NCBI GenBank assembly: GCA_018985235.1
Contig: JADGIG010000019.1
Location: 1-44,879, forward strand
From: Sanchytrium tribonematis
Taxonomy: Eukaryota > Sanchytriomycota > Sanchytriomycetes > Sanchytriales > Sanchytriaceae
DNA: 44,879 nt
Direction of reading: 5' to 3'
This document shows positions 38,916 to 44,879 of this stretch, piece by piece. The position numbers and the translations under genes were made by a program. The notes below the pieces were generated by a model. It made no database searches. It saw nothing but the letters and a program-made list of their open reading frames with translations, and was not told the DNA's origin. The number at the start of each line of letters is the position of its first letter. The stretch's first letter is position 1.

Positions 38916-41900
38916 CTATTTATATTTGTCATCCATTGCACTTTTATGATCTGGTTGAATTTGATTTCTCATTCCGAGTAATGTCTTTCCAATCAAATCT
39001 GAGATTCCCACCAGAGGTTTGATAATCACAATTGGTACGGCTTGACTTAAATTGCCCTGTTGATCAGCATATCTAATAGCAATAATGGATTCTGATAGAG
39101 ATTGCTGCAGCACTTTTAAACCACTAAATATGCCTTCTCCGACATTGCTTGGCTGATTGCTGTATTTCGATCTACTAATGGGTATACTTTCTCCATTTGT
39201 TATCATACTTTCCACGTATTTTAAGATTTCTTGAGTCTTTAAAACTGCTTTAGCCCCAAGATTGAGTGATTCACCAGCAGTGGTTTCGAGAAATGAGCCT
39301 AGTCCTTTTTGAATTCCCATTAAAACCCTTCCGTCTGTTTGATATTGCTTGACAGGCATCCACACCAAATCAACAAGGCCACTACCAATATTCGTGACAC
39401 TTCTAATAGGCGCAATACCTAGTGCGGCATTCATCAATTGTTTGTTAAGAGTTGGTAGAATTGACCTGGCAATGACATCACTAATTTGCTCAGGGGTGGC
39501 TTTTCCTACATGTCTGATTTTCGGCAATTCAATCTTAACATTCTCGAAACTAACTAGATTTATCATTTCGATGAAATTTCCAAACTTCAGTCTTTTTAAA
39601 TCAACACCTTTTGGTTTATAGTCTATAACAATAACAGTTGGTAAAATTTCAAATTTACCTAAATAAATATAAATTACCAAAGTATGGGACCTCATTGTCT
39701 TCAGAAGAATCAGATAGTGAGTCGTCATGAAAAGACAAATTCGAATATAAAATGGAAAAATTTAGCAAAAAATTGAGAGTATCTTGATCCAGATTGACTT
39801 TAATAGGCGCAATTTTGACTTCAAAAAAATATTCCTGGGGAAGCGAAGGACTACTTTTTCTTTTCAATTTCAGTTGAATAGAATTTCTGGAATAGCCTCG
39901 CTTTAGGGATGTGCAAAGTTTACCCCAAGTGGAACTTTCTAAGTGATCGACAATCTCGAATAATTCACATCCACAATTAATTTTGAAATCAGAGCTAAAT
40001 TTAGATTTGCTTAATTTAAAATAAGTCTTGAGAAGTTTAATCGACATTAAAGGGCTTAAGCTTCGTTTGGAAAAGGACTCATCGGAGGAAACGGATACAT
40101 CGAAATCAAACCCGTCATAAAGATCAACATTAACATTGACTTGAGTGAAGATACAGAAGGTAAACATTGAAGATTGAGACTTTAAAATCTGATTAAAATA
40201 ATCTGGAATGATTTCCAACGGTCCTGACTCTGCCAAAAAACAGGAAAATCCGTCGCTCATAATTGGGTTATCCAGAACATCCAACAAAACGTCCACTGGC
40301 GGTTTCTCAGGAATACTTCGTGTCGATTCGCATAAATTAGATAAATCTTCTTCCACGAATTCATTTTTACCAAAAGTTTTTGCCAATGCTTTAAAAAAAT
40401 CTGCTAATATCCTTAATGAATCGGGGCAAAAAGAAAAATTGATATTTGTGTCCGATGACTTGATCTTCAATCCCTCAAACGACTCATTTGGATAGACTTT
40501 AATATCCAGAGAATCCATGACGCCTATTTTAACCGATTTGGTTATATTAAAGTAGGATTCTAAATCTTTAAAAGTCAATTCATCAACGTGGGTCATCGAA
40601 GCAATGTGGTCTTCGATCCAAAATTCTATTTTACTACTAAAAATTTTGAAATTGTCATGCACAAATGACTCGAAGTAAACATCATCCAGTTGGCAGTGAA
40701 AAATCGTCGGGTTTTCAATTCCATCGACAGAAACAAGAGAGGATGTAATGTGAGCAGTGACGGATAAATTGGGTTTAATTTGTGAATTAGTGTCAACAGC
40801 GGGCAAGAGATCACGTAAATTCAGATCTATAAGACGTCCCTGGTGTATAAAAAATTGATTATCGCTAAGTTGAACATTGATTTTGGTTGGGTCATTTTGC
40901 ATAGAAAGTAAAAATCTATCTATATCAATATGATCAGTGAATGGACGAACGAATGTTTGCTCATCAGAATCAATAAAATTGATTGAATTTGCCAGACATT
41001 CCAACGAGACAAATTTTCCTATTTTGAGTCCGCAGCGCAAATTGTCTAATTCTATACGAAACCAATTTGTAACAAAACTTGAAGGCAATTCAAAATGAAA
41101 GTGAACCTTTGAAATAGTAAGGTTGATTTCTGCAATGTCTAAAGATTCTTTAGCGGCAAAAAAGACTGATTCATCTAGCGATTCTGCCTCAAGTTTCAGT
41201 TGATGCAAGTAAACCGCTAGATCATAAAGGTTCTGCAAATCGAATTTGTTTGTAGACAAGTAAACGTCTGGCAGGGAGATTTCGACAAGTGGAATTGTGT
41301 TATTAGTATGAAAATTAATCTTGCAATTTTCCTCCAATGCGCGAATATTCATTACACACCTTTCATTGTTTCCTCCAAAATATAATTGAATAGTATCCAA
41401 AATTATTTTTTGAGAATTGTATTCTACATTCTTAATCTCTAATCTAGAGCTAAATTCATTGAGTATCGTTTCAAAATTAATTGTGTTGATAGACATTAAA
41501 AAGTCACTATCTGTCTCATTCTTGCTACTATTCAAAGGCAGATTTGGCCATTTCCTTGGTGTAAAAATGAGGCTTTTGATAGCTTCGGACTGTAATAAAA
41601 CATCAATATCATCAATCAGAATTTTAGATTGCTTAATCCAAATTCCTGGTTCCCTTATTTTTGAATTTATTTGCCAAAGCTCATGAATGCTCTGCTTAAG
41701 CCTTTTGGGGGGCCTTTTACTTGTTATAGACGCAATTTTAGAAAGATCCAAATAAATTTCAGTTTTTTGAATCGCAACATCGTCAATACTACCCATTATA
41801 TCGAAAAAATCAAATTTTAGAGATGGGCGGAGCTCAGAAGGACTAAGATAATAAATTAAAGATATGTGGTCAATGTAAAACAATACTTCTAAAACTCTAT

Positions 41901-42603
41901 TGTTTGATTTGTTAGAATTGTGAAATTTGTCGTGAAATAAATAAAATAATTTGTGAATCTCCAATTTTGATGTAAATGCTTGAACAAGATTAGATTCTAT
42001 TTGAACCCTTTCTTTAAATACGGCCAGGCTTATTCGTTCACATTGAAGCATTTTTTCTGAATCGACAAAGATGTGGGACCCATTGATCTCTATGTTATAA
42101 ATTTCGTGAATCGTGGGAACAATCGAGATGCTTTCGGACTCGAATTTAATCTTGGTTGTATCAAAGTCAAAAATCAGATGTATGTTCTCAATGGAAAGAT
42201 AAATATGCTGCACAAGATATTCAATTTGATCTTGAAGTATGTCTAAATCAGAATCTTCCGGCAAAGATTCTTTAGGTTGAGGAGGTGCCGGTTTGAGAGT
42301 AAGCTCAACATTTTTTACCAAAATTTGCAAATCAACGCTATTAATTTCGTGATTTTGTAATCTGGAAACACTAATTTCTGTATCATAATGCGGTATAGAC
42401 AATGATTCTATAGTTCCGTCGCATATCCAGTTGCTAATGGGCATTTGAATTACCTCTATTGAATGCAAATATAGAAATCCTTCGTTTTTAGTCGAGTACT
42501 TACAAAATTTGCCCAAAGTTTTGCTTAAAAAATACTGTATGAGTTGCTTTTTCACTGCATCAATAATCTTTATATCGGAATGATCTGCTAGTAGAAAATT
42601 CAT
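38916..42603 (-). CDS. ATG2: ATG2 autophagy lipid-transfer protein (one 19-nt intron)
   Basis: Bridge-like lipid transporter that feeds the growing autophagosome from the ER, with ATG9 and ATG18. Exons 42603-39678 and 39658-38916 give 1222 residues (yeast 1592). The N-terminus is Chorein-like (KKQLIQYFLSKTLGKFCKY). The conserved C-terminal block carries YFGKFEILPTVIVIDYKPKGVDL (spanning the splice), APIRSVTNIGSGLVDLVWMPVKQY and DGRVLMGIQKGLGSFLETTAGE, diagnostic for ATG2. Unspliced, the frame ends just past VPYFGNLYLF. The middle beta-groove region is shorter than in yeast. With CSF1 and the MDM10-like gene it gives three membrane-contact genes in one window. Confidence 0.95.
39659..39677 (-). 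other. 19-nt intron in ATG2
   Basis: Minus strand GTAATTTATATTTATTTAG, phase 1. Excision joins VPYFG to KFEILPTVIVIDYKP. The downstream exon begins GTAAAT, so the exact cut must discriminate two GTAA sites 19 bases apart. Confidence 0.95.
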
Positions 42604-42761
42604 GATCGTAAATTAAATGTTTAAGTTTCAAAAAGAATTTATTTAGAGTGGCTTTTTGCATTGTGGGTGATCATCATTCGTTTTTAATCGAAAGAAGAGT
42701 TTGTCGGGCTAAAATTTGCTCGCTAACTTCTTACATCAATTAGACATCTTTCAAAATCAAA
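42604..42761. promoter_or_regulatory. Tandem intergenic spacer between the CRT10-like gene and ATG2
   Basis: 158 bp on the 5' side of ATG2. No frame, tRNA or repeat seen; presumably the ATG2 promoter and the CRT10-like 3' end. Confidence 0.3.
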
Positions 42762-44207
42762 TCATAACAATATATCTATACGATAGGTTACTAACGAGCC
42801 ATCGAGATATAATACGTATACGAGGCAAAAGCTTAAAAGCGGGTAAGCTGAATGGTATTGCTGTGAAACAGTGATTCCGGCAATTGGCGACTGAGGTGGT
42901 TCCGTCTCCTCGTTAAATACCTTAAGCGTTTTAAAGTAATATCTATCTGATGTTTTAAATAGCTTTAAAAAACAGCCACTACCTTGTTGGCTGGCGCACA
43001 CGATAACACCAGCTTCTGGGATCACTTCTAGTAAGCAGAACCTGTCGAAATGCTCCAGCAAAGCTGTCTGCTGTCTCAGTTCTAGACCTCTAACCACATT
43101 TGAGCAAGAATATAATGGTCTGAATGATGATTCGTGTATTTCGAATAAATATAGGTCATATTTTGATCCGTATAAAAATAAATCGCTAAATTCGGTGTCG
43201 CGAGAAAAAGCTAAAGATTTGATTTCCTCGTCATTACTCGAACCTACACTTGGGCTAGAATGAAAAGACTCTGTGTCGCTTGCACTAGAGAAAGAGTTCA
43301 AATTGTTTAAATATGTAGCATTTATATCGGAATTGTCTACAATCACATTTCTCGGAAATGCGTTTCTATTCAATGCAATAATTGTCTCTAAATCTCCCAT
43401 TCTAGAACCTCTATTGATTGCTGGGTAGATGGTGCCTAATAAATTTTGAACATCTTCTGTAATGTATTTTTGCAACTCGTGATTATTGCATTCTGCGGCC
43501 ATAGACTTAGATATACACCTTGTAACCCAGCCCCATTGATTATTTACCGTATGTATTGCCACGCAGGACCGATGTTTGATGCTCCAAATACGACAAGTTT
43601 TATCTATAGATGCAGTGACCAAAAATTGAGAACAAGAGGATATAGATACACACGGCACATTATTGCGATGGCCAGAAAATTGCGTGCCATCGCTGACTGA
43701 TACCTTTTTAAAAGGTCTAAATTCAGTCTCTAGTTCATCAAACCATGTGGAAGGTTTCTTTGGTTCGTATGAATTTGCAACCTTCCAAATTCGGATATCA
43801 TGATTATTACTTGTAACAGCTAAAAGACCACTCTTGTGAATATCTACACCCCAATTCGATGCAATATTGAAGAAATATAATGGCTTCTTCAAATTATAAA
43901 TGTCATATATGATAACTCCACCATCGTCCATGGCCAAAACCACACATGCCAAAGAACCACAGTATCCGGCTTTAATTTGATTTATAGTAGGACCAGAATC
44001 GTCTGTCAAAGATACGCTTACTTGGTAGCCTATATCGGTTGCTTTTAATGTGATAATGCGCTCAATAAGGTCAAAGTTTACATTGTAAACATAAACCTCG
44101 TCATGCACTGCAATAAATGTAAAAGAATGGATGGACGCAAGCAAATTTAGTCGCCAAGGTCTCAAGTTGAGAGCTCCTAATTTTTTAATATCAGTTTGAG
44201 AAATCAT
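42762..44207 (-). CDS. CRT10-like WD40 protein
   Basis: 481 residues. Pattern matches the fungal CRT10/WD40 family: LLASIHSFTFIAVHDEVYVYN, a central VVLAMDDGGVIIYDIYN, NWGVDIHKSGLLAVTSNNHDIRIW and SGHRNNVPCVSISSCSQFLVTASIDKTCRIWSI. The latter two are clear WD repeats. Baker's yeast Crt10 affects ribonucleotide-reductase gene expression and links to Rtt101-type ubiquitin ligase pathways. An acidic Ser-rich loop lies at about 305-335. It is about half the length of yeast Crt10 (957). Another WD40 protein of the same type is possible. Confidence 0.65.
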   Translation of the reverse strand: MISQTDIKKLGALNLRPWRLNLLASIHSFTFIAVHDEVYVYNVNFDLIERIITLKATDIGYQVSVSLTDDSGPTINQIKAGYCGSLACVVLAMDDGGVIIYDIYNLKKPLYFFNIASNWGVDIHKSGLLAVTSNNHDIRIWKVANSYEPKKPSTWFDELETEFRPFKKVSVSDGTQFSGHRNNVPCVSISSCSQFLVTASIDKTCRIWSIKHRSCVAIHTVNNQWGWVTRCISKSMAAECNNHELQKYITEDVQNLLGTIYPAINRGSRMGDLETIIALNRNAFPRNVIVDNSDINATYLNNLNSFSSASDTESFHSSPSVGSSNDEEIKSLAFSRDTEFSDLFLYGSKYDLYLFEIHESSFRPLYSCSNVVRGLELRQQTALLEHFDRFCLLEVIPEAGVIVCASQQGSGCFLKLFKTSDRYYFKTLKVFNEETEPPQSPIAGITVSQQYHSAYPLLSFCLVYVLYLDGSLVTYRIDILL

Positions 44208-44240
44208 GTCTCAAGAAAAATATACAAAAATTGAGAGTGC

Positions 44241-44879
44241 TTAAGAATTTATTGCAAGTAGGTCAGATGTAACTTCTTTCCCGTTTATAAGATATTTTTT
44301 ATCCAAAGCCTTTTTAAATGCATTCATTAAAATGGCATTATCATTTAACAACTTTCGTTTTGTGTCCCTTAATTTCAATACATTTTCGCAATTGACAGAT
44401 TTTCCAGATTTTTGAATTTGAGCGATCTTTAAAAGAGAATTTTTAATTTTCTTGGCAGAATTGACGCTATCAATAGAAGAGTTTGCCAAATTTAAAAAAA
44501 GCTTCTCGATTCTTTCTTTTCCCAATTTCTGATCCGCCTTGAGTTCAATATACTTGTCAGAAAGTATCTGCTTTTCTTTGCTTAAAAGGAATGAAGAGCT
44601 TTTTAAAGAATCGTCAATTGAACTAGTTTCATCGGCTTCAATTTTCAACAATTTTTTTAATTGTTCCACTTTTTTAGCAGTGGACTTGATTGATTGGGTC
44701 ACTTGAACATTCTTCTTTTTCAGGTTGTCATAATCTTTCTGTCTATTTTCATTCTGAATTGTATATTCGTGCAAGATCTTCATTAAGTGTTTAAAGTATT
44801 CTTCTTGGCTAGCCTCAGACTGAAGTTTGAGAGTTTGTTTTTCCTCGAGCAGGTAGTTCTTGGAATCTTCATTGCAAGA
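44241..44879 (-). CDS. Coiled-coil protein, C-terminal part (runs off right edge)
   Basis: The frame stays open from the right edge; an internal Met lies at 44783 but codons before it (KNYLLEEKQTLKLQSEASQEEYFKHL) continue the same heptads, so the start is outside. At least 212 residues, Lys/Glu/Ser-rich coiled coil throughout, ending LRDTKRKLLNDNAILMNAFKKALDKKYLING. Nexin-dynein-regulatory (DRC2/CCDC65-like) or other axonemal coiled coils are possible, but not provable by eye. AATAAA lies in the last codons. Confidence 0.7.
   Translation of the reverse strand, partial: SCNEDSKNYLLEEKQTLKLQSEASQEEYFKHLMKILHEYTIQNENRQKDYDNLKKKNVQVTQSIKSTAKKVEQLKKLLKIEADETSSIDDSLKSSSFLLSKEKQILSDKYIELKADQKLGKERIEKLFLNLANSSIDSVNSAKKIKNSLLKIAQIQKSGKSVNCENVLKLRDTKRKLLNDNAILMNAFKKALDKKYLINGKEVTSDLLAINS

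Noticed and set aside
39655-39728. ATG2 as two separate genes
   Set aside because: The two frames overlap, carry the N- and C-terminal halves of one family and join perfectly after removal of 19 nt.

Overview
The window reads as nuclear DNA of a compact, AT-rich eukaryote, most likely an early-diverging fungus. Fungal-type genes (CSF1, MDM10-like, BUB2, KEX2, a CRT10-like protein) sit beside MCM9 and DPM3. MCM9 is lost in most ascomycetes and baker's yeast lacks DPM3. The compaction, the AT content and this gene mix would suit a Rozella/Cryptomycota-, aphelid- or chytrid-like lineage; that placement is inference. TGA, TAA and TAG all act as stops. I find no bacterial signatures, tRNA, rRNA, transposon or CRISPR.

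Thirty protein genes fill 44.9 kb, about one per 1.5 kb. No gene-free stretch reaches 300 bp; the longest are about 206 bp (38113-38318) and 158 bp (42604-42761). Many neighbours are 0-40 bp apart, and two convergent pairs abut or overlap at their stop codons.

The main discovery is a class of ultra-short spliceosomal introns. Eight genes are broken in frame at one point each (BUB2, a coiled-coil gene, GAPDH, an SDR, gamma-adaptin, VPS45, KEX2, ATG2). In all eight, removing exactly 19 nt that begin with GT and end with AG restores the conserved protein. The eight introns share T at position 12 and A at position 14, a probable branch point five bases before the intron end. The window also encodes spliceosome-linked proteins (U2A'/LEA1 and an RBM39-like factor).

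Layout. 1-8942: CSF1 (runs off the left edge), BUB2, an unknown 734-aa protein, RKI1, an MDM10-like barrel, an unknown 190-aa protein and a coiled-coil gene. 9019-18104: GAPDH, DPM3, a small OB-like protein, a short MEC1/ATR, an MLH3 with a degenerate ATPase, ALG1 and an SDR. 18137-27487: PSO2/SNM1, a kinase, a SIZ/PIAS SUMO ligase, AP-1 gamma, VPS45 and RBM39-like. 27533-34029: a beta-propeller-like protein, an unknown 249-aa protein, KEX2, MCM9 (one-base frame break) and RMD1/RMND1. 34039-44879: a 1357-aa repeat-rich GPI-type surface protein, LEA1, ATG2, a CRT10-like protein and a coiled-coil gene running off the right edge.

Functional themes are DNA damage and replication (MEC1, MLH3, PSO2, MCM9, SIZ), bulk lipid transfer and membrane contacts (CSF1, ATG2, MDM10), and the TGN/endosome/secretory route (AP-1 gamma, VPS45, KEX2, ALG1, DPM3). 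AATAAA hexamers are repeatedly merged with the stop codons.
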